From Bacteroidales bacterium UBA1711 (lineage in GTDB: Bacteria; Bacteroidota; Bacteroidia; Bacteroidales; P3), in assembly GCA_002317325.1 (NCBI GenBank), contig DCJB01000060.1:1-37931 (forward strand): a stretch of 37,931 nucleotides of DNA. The letters run 5' to 3'. The notes under the pieces are model-generated. The model was not told where the DNA came from, did not search any database, and saw only the letters and a list, made by a program, of their open reading frames with translations. The position numbers were made by a program, and so were the translations under genes. Positions 15,714 through 23,945 of this stretch are shown in pieces (positions within the stretch are counted from its first letter, which is position 1; each line of letters starts with the position of its first letter).

Positions 15714-15721
15714 TACCTTTG
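15714..15721 (+). promoter_or_regulatory. -7 element of the groES-like/alaS unit
   Basis: TACCTTTG at 15714-15721, 18 bp before the groES-like ATG. A clear -33 TTTG was not found at the expected distance, but the T-run just before the element is usual for these promoters. Confidence 0.7.
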
Positions 15722-15738
15722 CAGTCTCAACTAACGCC

Positions 15739-16095
15739 ATGAATAAAAGTATTGACAATATTATTGTGGTGGGAGACAGGGTGTTGGTAAAGCCTTACAA
15801 TGCCGAGGAACGCACCAAAAGCGGCCTCTACCTGCCCGCCGGCTACCGCGACAAGGAGGTGGTGCAGTCAGGCTACATCCTGAAATGCGGCCCCGGCTAT
15901 CCGCTCCCCAACATGGAGGAGGGCGAGTCGTGGAACCGCTCCAACAGCGACGCCCGCTACATCCCTCTCCAGGTGCAGCCGGGCGACTTGGCCCTGTTCC
16001 TGCAAAAAAACGCCGTGGAAATCAAATATGCCGGCGAGAAATACTATGTGGTGCCGCAGAGCGCCATTCTGCTGGTGGAACGCGACGAGTTCTGA
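15739..16095 (+). CDS. GroES-like co-chaperonin family protein, solitary
   Basis: A 118-aa protein of the Cpn10 fold. VVGDRVLVKPYNAEERTKSGLYLP is the family start, and GYPLPNMEEGE, IPLQVQPGDLALFLQ and EKYYVVPQSAILLVERDEF follow. It is longer than canonical 95-aa GroES because of an inserted stretch near 55-75. Many Bacteroidota have such a stand-alone paralog in addition to the groES-groEL operon; no groEL is adjacent here. Whether it caps GroEL is not known. The ATG at 15739 lies 17 bases after a TACCTTTG element. alaS starts 40 bp downstream and could share the transcript. Confidence 0.9.
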   Translation: MNKSIDNIIVVGDRVLVKPYNAEERTKSGLYLPAGYRDKEVVQSGYILKCGPGYPLPNMEEGESWNRSNSDARYIPLQVQPGDLALFLQKNAVEIKYAGEKYYVVPQSAILLVERDEF

Positions 16096-16135
16096 CCCCA
16101 ACCGCCCTAACGTCTGAGAAAAAAACAACACCGTT

Positions 16136-18760
16136 ATGACAAGCAACGATATAAGGACCCAGTTTCTCAAATTCTTCGAGAGCAAGAACCACCGCGTGGT
16201 GGAGAGCGCCCCGATGGTGGTGAAAAACGACCCCACCCTCATGTTCACCAACGCGGGCATGAACCAGTTTAAGGATATCTTCCTCGGCAACGCCACAGCC
16301 CCCTACTCCCGCGCCGCCGACGCACAGAAGTGCCTCCGCGTGAGCGGCAAACACAACGACTTGGAGGAGGTGGGCCGCGACACCTACCACCACACCATGT
16401 TCGAGATGCTCGGCAACTGGTCTTTCGGCGACTACTTCAAGCAGGACGCCATCGCCTACGCCTGGGAGTTCCTCACCGAGGTGATGAAAATCAACAGGGA
16501 AAACCTCTATGTGACCGTGTTCGGCGGCGACGAGAAGGACGGGCTGGCTATGGACAGCGAGGCCTACGGCTACTGGAAGGCACACATCGACGAATGCCGC
16601 ATTCTGAAAGGCTCTAAGAAGGACAACTTCTGGGAGATGGGCGAGCAGGGCCCCTGCGGCCCGTGCAGCGAAATCCACGTCGACCTGCGCGACGAGGCTG
16701 AGAAGCTGCGCGTGCCCGGCCGCGAACTGGTGAACAAGGACAACCCCTTGGTTATCGAGATATGGAACTTGGTGTTTATGCAGTTCAACCGACTGGCCAA
16801 CGGCTCCCTCGAACCCCTGAAGGCAAAGCATATCGACACCGGCATGGGCTTCGAACGCCTGTGCATGGTCATGCAGGGCAAGAAATCAAACTACGACACC
16901 GACGTGTTCCAACCACTCATTCAGGAGATTGCACGCCGGGCCGGTACCGCCTACGGCAGCAACGGCCAGGCCGACATCGCCATGCGCGTGATTGCCGACC
17001 ACTTGCGCGCTGTGAGTTTCAGCATCGCCGACGGACAGCTGCCCTCCAACGCCAAGGCTGGCTACGTCATACGCCGCATCCTCCGCCGCGCCGTGCGCTA
17101 CGGCTACACTTTCCTCGGCTTTAAACAGCCGTTTATCAACGAACTGACCGATACCCTTGTGGCTCAGATGGGCGCCCAGTATCCCGAATTGATGAAGCAG
17201 CACGACCTCATCCGCCGCATCATTCTCGAGGAGGAACAGTCGTTCCTCAAGACCCTCGCCAACGGCATCGGCCGCTTCGAGGACTACATCGCCAAGGCCG
17301 ACGGCAAGAATATGACCATCGACGGCGCCTTCGCCTTCGAGTTGTTCGACACTTACGGCTTCCCCGTGGACCTCACCCGGCTGATGGCTTCGGAGAAGGG
17401 CTGGACGGTGGATATGGAGGGCTTCCAAAAAGGCCTCGCCGAACAGAAAAACCGCAGCCGCGCCGCAGCCGCCGTGGAGAACGACGACTGGGTGGAACTG
17501 GCCTCCGACACCACACAGGAGTTTGTGGGCTACGACCGTCTCATAGAGGAGGTGAGCATCTCGCGCTACCGCCACATAAAGGTGAAGGACAAAGAGTTCT
17601 ATCAGGTGGTGCTGGACCGCACCCCCTTCTACGGCGAGAGCGGCGGACAGGTCGGCGACCAGGGCACCCTCTCCACCGACGGGGGCGACGTGCTGCCCGT
17701 GGTGGATACCAAGAAGGAGAACGGCCTGACGGTGCATATCGTCCCCGCCGACAAGTTTGCCGATCTGTTGCGCCACGCCGAGATTGGCGGCCTCCGGTTT
17801 AAGGCCGAGGTGGACAAGTGCCGCCGCTTTGCCATCGAGTGCAACCACTCTTCTACCCACCTGCTGCACAAAGCTCTGCGCAAGGTGCTGGGCGCCCATG
17901 TGGAGCAGAAGGGGTCGAGCGTGGACGACCAGCGCCTCCGGTTCGACTTCTCCCACTTCGCCAAGTTGAGCCGCGAGGAGATTCGCGAGGTGGAGAAAAT
18001 GGTGAATATCGACATCCGCCACGCCATAGCCCTCGAAGAACACCGCGCCATGCCCATCGCCGAAGCGCAGAAACTGGGCGCCATGGCCCTGTTCGGCGAG
18101 AAGTACGGCGATCGGGTGCGCGTGGTGAAGTTCGGCGAAAGCGTGGAGTTCTGCGGCGGCACCCACATCGCCAACACCGGCCACATAGGGTCGTTCCGCA
18201 TTGTGAGCGAAGGCGCCGTGGCGGCCGGTATGCGCCGCATTGAGGCCGTGACCGGCGCCGCCGCCGAGCAGTACTGCAACGGGCTGCAGGACCAGCTGGA
18301 CTGCCTCCGCGACTTGTTGAAGAACCCCAAAGACCCGGCCGCAGCACTCCAGCGACTGATGGACGACAACGCCGCCCTGCGGACTCAGGTGGAGCAGTTC
18401 CAAAAAGAACAGGTGGCCGGCTTTGTCAAGGACATCGCCGCCCGCATCGCGCAGGACCCCGTGGTGGTGCAACGGGTCGAAGCCGACCTCGGCCAAATGA
18501 AAGACGCCATGCTGGCATTGGCCAAGTGCCACCCCGACATGGCGGTGGTATTGGGCAGCCCCTTCGGCGGCAAACCTTCGCTGCTGGTCTGCCTCGGCCA
18601 AAACCGCGTGGAGGCCGGCAAGAACGCCGGCACTATCGTCCGCACCGCAGGCAAGGAGATGCAGGGCGGCGGCGGCGGCCAGCCCGCCTACGCCACCGCC
18701 GGCGGTAAGAACCTCGACGGCTTGGATAAGGCCATCGCCACCGCGGCAGCGCTGGTGTAG
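16136..18760 (+). CDS. alaS: Alanyl-tRNA synthetase
   Basis: An 874-aa class II aminoacyl-tRNA synthetase. The catalytic core begins with the class II motif 1 region around FTNAGMNQFKDIFLG and continues through RDTYHHTMFEMLGNWSFGDYF. The editing domain holds the zinc-binding pair HSSTH (about residue 574) and CGGTH (about 675), which remove mischarged serine or glycine. The C-terminal oligomerisation domain ends with a Gly-rich GGGGGQPAYATAGG near 845. Length and motifs are complete. The ATG at 16136 fits the family start. No decay or insertion is visible. Confidence 0.97.
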   Translation: MTSNDIRTQFLKFFESKNHRVVESAPMVVKNDPTLMFTNAGMNQFKDIFLGNATAPYSRAADAQKCLRVSGKHNDLEEVGRDTYHHTMFEMLGNWSFGDYFKQDAIAYAWEFLTEVMKINRENLYVTVFGGDEKDGLAMDSEAYGYWKAHIDECRILKGSKKDNFWEMGEQGPCGPCSEIHVDLRDEAEKLRVPGRELVNKDNPLVIEIWNLVFMQFNRLANGSLEPLKAKHIDTGMGFERLCMVMQGKKSNYDTDVFQPLIQEIARRAGTAYGSNGQADIAMRVIADHLRAVSFSIADGQLPSNAKAGYVIRRILRRAVRYGYTFLGFKQPFINELTDTLVAQMGAQYPELMKQHDLIRRIILEEEQSFLKTLANGIGRFEDYIAKADGKNMTIDGAFAFELFDTYGFPVDLTRLMASEKGWTVDMEGFQKGLAEQKNRSRAAAAVENDDWVELASDTTQEFVGYDRLIEEVSISRYRHIKVKDKEFYQVVLDRTPFYGESGGQVGDQGTLSTDGGDVLPVVDTKKENGLTVHIVPADKFADLLRHAEIGGLRFKAEVDKCRRFAIECNHSSTHLLHKALRKVLGAHVEQKGSSVDDQRLRFDFSHFAKLSREEIREVEKMVNIDIRHAIALEEHRAMPIAEAQKLGAMALFGEKYGDRVRVVKFGESVEFCGGTHIANTGHIGSFRIVSEGAVAAGMRRIEAVTGAAAEQYCNGLQDQLDCLRDLLKNPKDPAAALQRLMDDNAALRTQVEQFQKEQVAGFVKDIAARIAQDPVVVQRVEADLGQMKDAMLALAKCHPDMAVVLGSPFGGKPSLLVCLGQNRVEAGKNAGTIVRTAGKEMQGGGGGQPAYATAGGKNLDGLDKAIATAAALV

Positions 18761-18787
18761 CCGCTCGCCCCATGCCGGCCCAAAACA

Positions 18788-18819
18788 AAGGCGGCGGGAG
18801 CGCTTGCTCCCGCCGCCTT
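18788..18819. terminator. Bidirectional terminator between alaS and tgt
   Basis: A perfect 14-bp inverted repeat (18788-18801 and 18806-18819) with a GCTT tetraloop lies between two convergent genes. The stem is GC-rich with AAGG/CCTT ends; only a weak T-rich end is present on either strand. Confidence 0.8.
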
Positions 18820-18848
18820 CGCTTTGACGGACAGCGGCCGAAGGCGTA

Positions 18849-19979
18849 TCAGACGCGGCGGCCCAGTTCGGGCAGGAGGCGCGACTTCCATGCGCCATAG
18901 TCGCCCATACAGATGTGCTCGCGGGCGGCGCCGACTAACCACAGGTAGAACGCCAGGTTGTGAATGGAGCATATCTGCAGCCCCAGTATCTCCTCCGACC
19001 GGATGAGGTGGTGGAGGTAGGCAAAGGTATAGTCGCGGTCGCAGCGCGCGGAACTCTCGGGGTCGATGGGGTCGAAACAGTCTTCCCACTTCTTGTTTTT
19101 GATGTTGACGGTGCCGTGGGCGGTGAAGAGCAGCCCGTTGCGGCCGTTCCTCGTGGGCATCACGCAGTCGAACATATCTACCCCCCTCTCTATGCCCTCA
19201 AGGATGTTGGCGGGCGTGCCGACGCCCATGAGGTAGCGGGGCTTGTCGGCAGGAAGGATGGCATTGACCACCTCAATCATCTCGTACATCGTCTCGGTGG
19301 GCTCGCCGACGGCTAAGCCGCCGATGGCGTTCCCGTCGGCGTTCTTGGATGCCACAAACTCGGCAGAACAGCGCCGGAGGTCGGGATATTTGCAGCCCTG
19401 CACGATGGGGAAGAGGCTCTGCGGATAGCCGTAGAGCGGCTCGGTCTCGCCAAACCGCTTCTCACAGCGGTCAAGCCAGCGATGGGTGCGCTCCATGGAG
19501 TTCTTGGCATATCGGTAGTCGGCATCGCCGGGAGCGCATTCGTCAAACGCCATCATGATGTCGGCGCCGATGACACGCTCTATGTCCATCACCCCCTCGG
19601 GCGTGAAAAGGTGCTTGCTGCCGTCAATATGGCTGCGGAAGGTGCAGCCCTCTTCCTTGATTTTCCGGCGGTCGGCAAGGGAGAAGACCTGAAAGCCGCC
19701 GCTGTCGGTGAGCAGCGGCCGCTCCCACCCGTTGAAGCCGTGGAGCCCGCCGGCAGCTCGGAGTATGTCTAATCCCGGACGGAGGTATAGGTGGTAGGTG
19801 TTGCCAAGTACTATCTCGGCGCCTGCGTCGTCGCGCAACTCGTGCTGGTGGACGGCCTTGACGCTGCCCGCTGTGCCCACGGGCATGAAGATGGGCGTGG
19901 GCACAGCACCATGGGCCGTGTGCAGCACGCCGGCGCGCGCGGAACTTTGGGGGTCTCTCGCTACTATGTCAAACTTCAT
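18849..19979 (-). CDS. tgt: tRNA-guanine transglycosylase (queuine/preQ1)
   Basis: A 376-aa TIM-barrel enzyme that exchanges guanine-34 of tRNA-Asp, -Asn, -His and -Tyr for preQ1 in bacterial queuosine synthesis. Visible parts are MPVGTAGSVKAV, LLTDSGGFQVFS with the general base Asp92, GGLAVGEP, and FDCVMPTRNGRNG with the nucleophile Asp271. The usual zinc site CxCxxC before YTxAYLHHL is not present: the segment reads SSARCDRDYTFAYLHHL, with one Cys (Cys313) at a shifted position; the fourth ligand His340 is kept. I believe this loss is common in Bacteroidota but could not check. The ATG at 19979 is preferred over a TTG nine bases upstream. Confidence 0.95.
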   Translation of the reverse strand: MKFDIVARDPQSSARAGVLHTAHGAVPTPIFMPVGTAGSVKAVHQHELRDDAGAEIVLGNTYHLYLRPGLDILRAAGGLHGFNGWERPLLTDSGGFQVFSLADRRKIKEEGCTFRSHIDGSKHLFTPEGVMDIERVIGADIMMAFDECAPGDADYRYAKNSMERTHRWLDRCEKRFGETEPLYGYPQSLFPIVQGCKYPDLRRCSAEFVASKNADGNAIGGLAVGEPTETMYEMIEVVNAILPADKPRYLMGVGTPANILEGIERGVDMFDCVMPTRNGRNGLLFTAHGTVNIKNKKWEDCFDPIDPESSARCDRDYTFAYLHHLIRSEEILGLQICSIHNLAFYLWLVGAAREHICMGDYGAWKSRLLPELGRRV

Positions 19980-20043
19980 AATTCTCAACCTTTCAGATTA
20001 TCCGTCAACCGAGTTTTCAACAGGCGGTTGATATTTCATGGCG

Positions 20044-20051
20044 CAAAGATA
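20044..20051 (-). promoter_or_regulatory. -7 element of the tgt promoter
   Basis: TATCTTTG on the minus strand at 20044-20051, 64 bases before the tgt ATG. No convincing -33 element is visible on that strand. Confidence 0.7.
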
Positions 20052-20074
20052 CGAAAAAAACCGAAAATAATGAC

Positions 20075-20082
20075 TATTTTTG
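20075..20082 (+). promoter_or_regulatory. -7 element of the divergent GT2 promoter
   Basis: TATTTTTG at 20075-20082, 25 bp before the ATG at 20108. It lies only 23 bp from the divergent tgt -7 element, so both promoters share one small region. Confidence 0.7.
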
Positions 20083-20107
20083 CAAATCGGTTTCAAGCAT
20101 AGTCACA

Positions 20108-21262
20108 ATGGATTTTTCTCACCTACTCACAGATTCCTACACACTTGCACTGGTTTGCCTGCTGAGTGTCTGCTGGGTTGTGCTGGCCCTCTATTACGGC
20201 CTCTTCCATTTCAGGGTCGGACGCCTGCGCCGGTCGGACGGCAACAAAGCCTCGGAACAAAAACTGCCGCCGGTGTCTGTGATTCTCTACGCCCAAAACG
20301 ACGCCGAATGGCTCCGCTCTAACCTCATCTACCTCCTCGAACAGGACTATCCCGACTTTGAGGTGGTGGTGGTGGACTACCTCTCGTCCGACGACACCAA
20401 GTTCATCCTCCAGGTGCTGGCCGAAAACTACAAGCATTTGAAGACCGTTTCTATCAGCGAGAACGTCAACGGATATAAGGGCCGCAAGTACCCCCTCTCC
20501 ATCGGCATCAAGTCGGCTAAGAACGACATCCTGCTGCTCGCCGACCCCGACTGTATGCCCATGGACCTCAACCGCTTCTGCTGGATTAGGGAAATGGTGG
20601 CCGGCTACTCCGACGACCGGGTGGATATCGTCCTCGGCTTCTGCGGCATCCAAAACGGCCGCGGCCTCTTCAACTGGCTGCAGCAGTACGACAACCTCGA
20701 ATACAGCGCTCAGTATCTCGGAGCCGCTATGCTGCGCCACCCCTACACGGGCAACGGCCGCAACCTCAGCTACCGCCGCAATCTCTTCTTGAGGAAGAAA
20801 GGCTTCATCTACCACTACCACATCCCCGACGGAGCCGACGATATGTTTGTCAACCAAAACGCCACCCGGCGGAATGTCTCCTGCGCGCTCTCCCCAGGCG
20901 CTTTCACCGTGGCCGCCGCTCAACCCTCTTTCGGCCAGTGGCACCTGCTGCGCAAACACCGCACCGTCACACACCGCTTCTACCCCGCCTCTACCAAGTT
21001 TATGCGCGCCATCCGCCCCCTCAATATACTGCTGTTCTACGCCTCTGCGGCCGCACTCCTCGCTCTCGGCTCTTTCCCCTGGGAGGTGGTCGCCGGCGCC
21101 GTGGCGCTGAAGTTCGCCTGGCAGATCGTGTGCACCGCCCAGTCGGCCCGCCGGCTCGCCGTGAAGCCCCCCACCTGCTACCTCGCCCCTCTGTTTGAAA
21201 TTTATTTTCTTTTGGCAGATACTATTTTGCATTTTTCGCCGTTACCACGAAAACAAAACTAA
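20108..21262 (+). CDS. Membrane family 2 glycosyltransferase
   Basis: A 384-aa GT2 enzyme with an N-terminal membrane segment (about residues 12-34), a GT-A catalytic domain (about 52-290: PPVSVILYAQND, VVVVDYLSSDDT, LLLADPDCMP, and a late HYHIPDGADDMFV near the acceptor site), and C-terminal membrane segments (about 300-330 and 360-378). The nucleotide-sugar metal site DPDC takes the place of the DxD motif. It resembles membrane GT2 proteins of Bacteroidota with unknown acceptors. It has its own promoter and stands alone between divergent tgt and the sigma-factor gene. The role in envelope glycan or lipid glycosylation is inference. Confidence 0.88.
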   Translation: MDFSHLLTDSYTLALVCLLSVCWVVLALYYGLFHFRVGRLRRSDGNKASEQKLPPVSVILYAQNDAEWLRSNLIYLLEQDYPDFEVVVVDYLSSDDTKFILQVLAENYKHLKTVSISENVNGYKGRKYPLSIGIKSAKNDILLLADPDCMPMDLNRFCWIREMVAGYSDDRVDIVLGFCGIQNGRGLFNWLQQYDNLEYSAQYLGAAMLRHPYTGNGRNLSYRRNLFLRKKGFIYHYHIPDGADDMFVNQNATRRNVSCALSPGAFTVAAAQPSFGQWHLLRKHRTVTHRFYPASTKFMRAIRPLNILLFYASAAALLALGSFPWEVVAGAVALKFAWQIVCTAQSARRLAVKPPTCYLAPLFEIYFLLADTILHFSPLPRKQN

Positions 21263-21325
21263 CTGCAAGGCGCCACAAAAGACCGGCTACTAAGCCCCTA
21301 TTGCGGCTCCGCCCCTCAAAAGGAA

Positions 21326-21931
21326 ATGGAAACATCGCAGCCCCCCGGCAAAGCCCAACGTGACTATCAGCTGGTTCTCGCCGCACGCGAAAAAGGCGAC
21401 GAGCGGGCATACGCCGAACTCATGCGCTTCTATCGCGAGCCTATCTACCTCATGCTCCTCCGCATGACCCACGACCCCATCGAAGCCGACGACCTGACCA
21501 TCGAGACCTTCAGCAAGGCTTTCAAGCAGCTGAACTCCTACTCCCCGCAAAACGCCTTCTCCACCTGGCTGTTCTCTATCGCCAGCAACAGCGGCATCGA
21601 CTTCGTCCGCCGCCGCCGTCTCAACACCGTGCCGCTCAGCACTATGTCGGTGACGAACGAGGACGACCACTACGAGTACCCTATCCCTTCCGGCGACGCC
21701 AACCCCGAAGAGGTGCTTATCGACCACCAGCGCAGCACGCTGCTGCGCCAAGTGGTGGACCAGCTCAAACCGCGCTACCGCCGCATCGTGGAAATGCGCT
21801 ATTTCGAGGAACTGTCTTACGAGGAGATCGCCGAACGGCTGCAACTGCCACTCGGCACAGTGAAGATTCAAATCCGCCGGGCACGCCTCCTCCTCTCCGA
21901 AATCATCAAATGCGACAAGTCCAGCCTATGA
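21326..21931 (+). CDS. ECF-type RNA polymerase sigma factor
   Basis: A 201-aa sigma-70 family protein of the ECF group. Region 2 spans about 30-100 (FYREPIYLMLLRMT, IEADDLTIETFSKAFKQL, FSTWLFSIASNSGIDFVRRR) and region 4 about 135-195 (VVDQLKPRYRRIVEMRYFEELSYEEIAERLQLPLGTVKIQIRRAR as a helix-turn-helix). No anti-sigma factor gene is nearby. The start at 21326 is preceded by AAAAGGA, an uncommon purine-rich stretch in this window. The ATGA overlap with the next gene (21928-21931) couples the two. The regulon is unknown; the downstream outer-membrane protein could be its output. Confidence 0.9.
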   Translation: METSQPPGKAQRDYQLVLAAREKGDERAYAELMRFYREPIYLMLLRMTHDPIEADDLTIETFSKAFKQLNSYSPQNAFSTWLFSIASNSGIDFVRRRRLNTVPLSTMSVTNEDDHYEYPIPSGDANPEEVLIDHQRSTLLRQVVDQLKPRYRRIVEMRYFEELSYEEIAERLQLPLGTVKIQIRRARLLLSEIIKCDKSSL

Positions 21932-22833
21932 AGCAGCCCTGCCTCCTCATTCTCTCTTTCCTCATCGTCTGCATCCCCGCCTACGCTCAGAAGAAGAAGC
22001 CTTCGGGCTTCGAGAACCGTATGTCGGGCCTCGCCGTGACGGTGGATGCCGGTCTGCTCATCCCCAACAGCAAGCAGGCCGCCTTCTACCGAGGCACCCC
22101 CGACTGCCCCAACACTATCAACCGGGTCCTGCTGAGTCAGCAATACGGTACAGCCATCTGGAACAGCCTCGTGAACCAAGGCCTTATCTCGCCCTCCGCT
22201 ATCCCGTCGTACCACAGCTTCCAAATTGCAGAGTATGGCAAGATGGCCTACAAGCTGTCCTACCAAATCGGTGTCGGCATTCGCTACGACTATCCTTCGG
22301 GCTGGGGCTGGCTGCTCCGATTCGACTTCTCACAGCTGACGGCCGCAAGCCAGTTCCTGCTCTCCTCTACCAACGGAACCGGCATCCTCGGCCGCAACCA
22401 GTATGTGGCTTGCGACATCTACGGCCAAGAGAAGCGTATCTTCATCGACTTGGGCATCGCCAAACGTATCCCCCTCTCTAACAAATTCGACCTCGAATTT
22501 GACCTCGGCTTCGACCTCAACAACACTAAGGTGTCAAAGCACGCCATCAACGTGGGCGGCAAGTCCTACAGCATTCTTGACGTGTGGAACGGCGCCTCGC
22601 CCGACGTGGGCACGGGCACTATCCCCTACATCAACCAAGGCGGCATCGGCATCGGCGGATTCGGCACCCTCGCCCTCGGATACCTCTTCAACGGCGCCGG
22701 CATCGACCTCGGATACTCCGCCTATTTCACACAAACCAAATACAAAGGCTTCAACGACAATGACTGCTTCGCACTCCAGCACGTCGTCTTCCTCCGCTTC
22801 TGCCTCAACAACTTCTCGTTTTTCTCTAAATAA
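21928..22833 (+). CDS. Outer-membrane beta-barrel-like protein of unknown function
   Basis: A 301-aa protein with a signal peptide (MKQPCLLILSFLIVCIPAYAQ). The mature part is rich in alternating hydrophobic/polar strands with Gly and aromatic residues (GVGIRYDYPSGWGWLLRFDFSQL, IDLGIAKRI, GFGTLALGYLFNGAGIDLGYSAYF) and ends in a short aromatic run NNFSFFSK, the pattern of a small beta-barrel. I do not recognise a named family. It overlaps the sigma-factor gene by 4 bp (ATGA), so the two are translated from one message. Its position suggests a function in envelope maintenance, but that is inference. Confidence 0.75.
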   Translation: MKQPCLLILSFLIVCIPAYAQKKKPSGFENRMSGLAVTVDAGLLIPNSKQAAFYRGTPDCPNTINRVLLSQQYGTAIWNSLVNQGLISPSAIPSYHSFQIAEYGKMAYKLSYQIGVGIRYDYPSGWGWLLRFDFSQLTAASQFLLSSTNGTGILGRNQYVACDIYGQEKRIFIDLGIAKRIPLSNKFDLEFDLGFDLNNTKVSKHAINVGGKSYSILDVWNGASPDVGTGTIPYINQGGIGIGGFGTLALGYLFNGAGIDLGYSAYFTQTKYKGFNDNDCFALQHVVFLRFCLNNFSFFSK

Positions 22834-22875
22834 CACCCCAACCCACTTCGGAACAATTCAATAGAATCCCCTATA

Positions 22876-23421
22876 ATGATCCAACTAACAGACCTTTCTA
22901 AATCGGACCACCCCCATTTCGCGAAAGATCTCTTCGAGTCAGCATTCCCAGACGAAGAGCGACCTCCTTTCGGGGAGTTAAAGCATCGCAACAAATCTAA
23001 ATTCCACTTCAAGGTCGCCACCAACGTGGGCGACAACAGCGAAGAGCCGGTAGGCATCCTCACCTACTGGACTTTCGACGAACTGGTGTACATCGAACAC
23101 TTCGCTATCGACGAAGACCTCCGCAACCAGGGCCTCGGCAAAGCTGTCTTTCTGAACTTCCTTTCACAGCAGACCGAACAGGTGGTGCTGGAAGTAGAAC
23201 ACCCCCACGACGAAACATCGGAACATCGCATTGAGTTCTACGCCTCTATGGGACTCTTTCAGAATCCCCAAGACTATCTGCAACCTTCCTACCACAAAGA
23301 CCAAGTGACTGTCCCTATGATTATTATGTCGAAATACGAACTTGATGACGAGGAATTTGTCCAAATTCGCGACCTCCTCTACCGCGAAGTCTATAATTGC
23401 AAGCCCTCTAACATCAAGTAG
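22876..23421 (+). CDS. GNAT-family N-acetyltransferase
   Basis: A 181-aa GNAT protein. The core fold is visible as ILTYWTFDELVYIEHFAIDEDLRNQGLGKAVFLNFL, with the acetyl-CoA loop RNQGLGK (R/QxxGxG/A), then VVLEVEHP and EHRIEFYASMGLF. The acceptor cannot be told. It starts 42 bp after the outer-membrane protein gene and may be in the same transcript, or stand alone. The DNA is slightly less GC-rich than its neighbours but the family is common. Confidence 0.88.
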   Translation: MIQLTDLSKSDHPHFAKDLFESAFPDEERPPFGELKHRNKSKFHFKVATNVGDNSEEPVGILTYWTFDELVYIEHFAIDEDLRNQGLGKAVFLNFLSQQTEQVVLEVEHPHDETSEHRIEFYASMGLFQNPQDYLQPSYHKDQVTVPMIIMSKYELDDEEFVQIRDLLYREVYNCKPSNIK

Positions 23422-23496
23422 GTAATATTATCTCCTCTTGCAAGAATCACTTTTCCAAGCATCTATACTGGGTGAAGTAAAAAAATAGAAATTTTT

Positions 23497-23528
23497 TTTG
23501 GCGGTTTTGGAAAAAGTGCGTATCTTTG
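23497..23528 (+). promoter_or_regulatory. Promoter of tRNA-Arg
   Basis: A -33 TTTG (23497-23500) and a -7 TATCTTTG (23521-23528) are 20 bp apart, the best-formed plus-strand promoter in the window. Mature tRNA begins about 54 bases after the -7 element. Confidence 0.85.
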
Positions 23529-23581
23529 CAACCGCTTTCGAGGAAAACGGAGCAAGTCCTCTTCAAGCAGAAAACAACAAC

Positions 23582-23655
23582 GGCTCCTTAGCTCAACTGA
23601 ATAGAGCATCTGACTACGGATCAGAAGGTTGCAGGTTTGAATCCTGCAGGAGTCA
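23582..23655 (+). tRNA. tRNA-Arg(ACG)
   Basis: A 74-base cloverleaf can be folded by eye. The acceptor arm is GGCTCCT with AGGAGTC (one G-T pair), the D arm is GCTC/GAGC, the anticodon stem is TCTGA/TCAGA with loop CTACGGA, and the T arm is GCAGG/CCTGC with loop TTTGAAT. The anticodon ACG would be read as ICG after deamination and decodes CGU, CGC and CGA arginine codons. The discriminator base is A. The CCA end is not encoded and must be added. Confidence 0.95.
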
Positions 23656-23660
23656 CAGAG

Positions 23661-23694
23661 AGAGGCAGAACTGAAAGGTTCTGCCTCTTTTTTT
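23661..23694 (+). terminator. Rho-independent terminator after tRNA-Arg
   Basis: Stem 23661-23671 pairs with 23678-23688 (11 bp perfect), loop TGAAAG, followed by a run of seven T. This is a classic intrinsic terminator right after the tRNA. Confidence 0.92.
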
Positions 23695-23872
23695 GCCCAT
23701 CGCCAGCGGCCTCTCACACCCCGTCCCCACCCCGCGCCGAGGACTCACGCCTCCGGCCGCCCCCCCCCACAGCCTCGGCCGCTGTATTGAGGGTCAGAAC
23801 ACTGCTCGCTTTTCGCCTCCGCCATCACCCCTGCGGGGAGAAGTTTTTTTTCGGCATATCAGAAAAAAAACG

Positions 23873-23880
23873 TATCTTTG
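23873..23880 (+). promoter_or_regulatory. -7 element and AT-rich leader of kdd-kamA
   Basis: TATCTTTG at 23873-23880, preceded by a long A-run. The leader to the kdd ATG at 23946 is about 60 bases, AT-rich with no Shine-Dalgarno sequence (ends AATAAATCACATCATT), a leader type seen in highly expressed genes of this phylum. Confidence 0.75.
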
Positions 23881-23945
23881 TACGTTCAAATAATGCGCAG
23901 TATCAAATCATAATACTAAAAATCAATTAAATAAATCACATCATT

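Noticed and set aside
16886..18898. A 670-codon open frame antisense to alaS
   Set aside because: It follows the third-position GC bias of alaS on the other strand, has no known domain, and overlaps a certain essential gene.
21290..21871. A 193-codon frame antisense to the sigma factor
   Set aside because: The sense strand shows a full ECF sigma factor with region 2 and region 4; the antisense frame is a shadow.
23703..23945. A riboswitch (for example a lysine riboswitch) before kdd
   Set aside because: The sequence before the promoter is C-rich and not conserved, and the transcribed leader is only about 60 AT-rich bases, too short for the lysine riboswitch.
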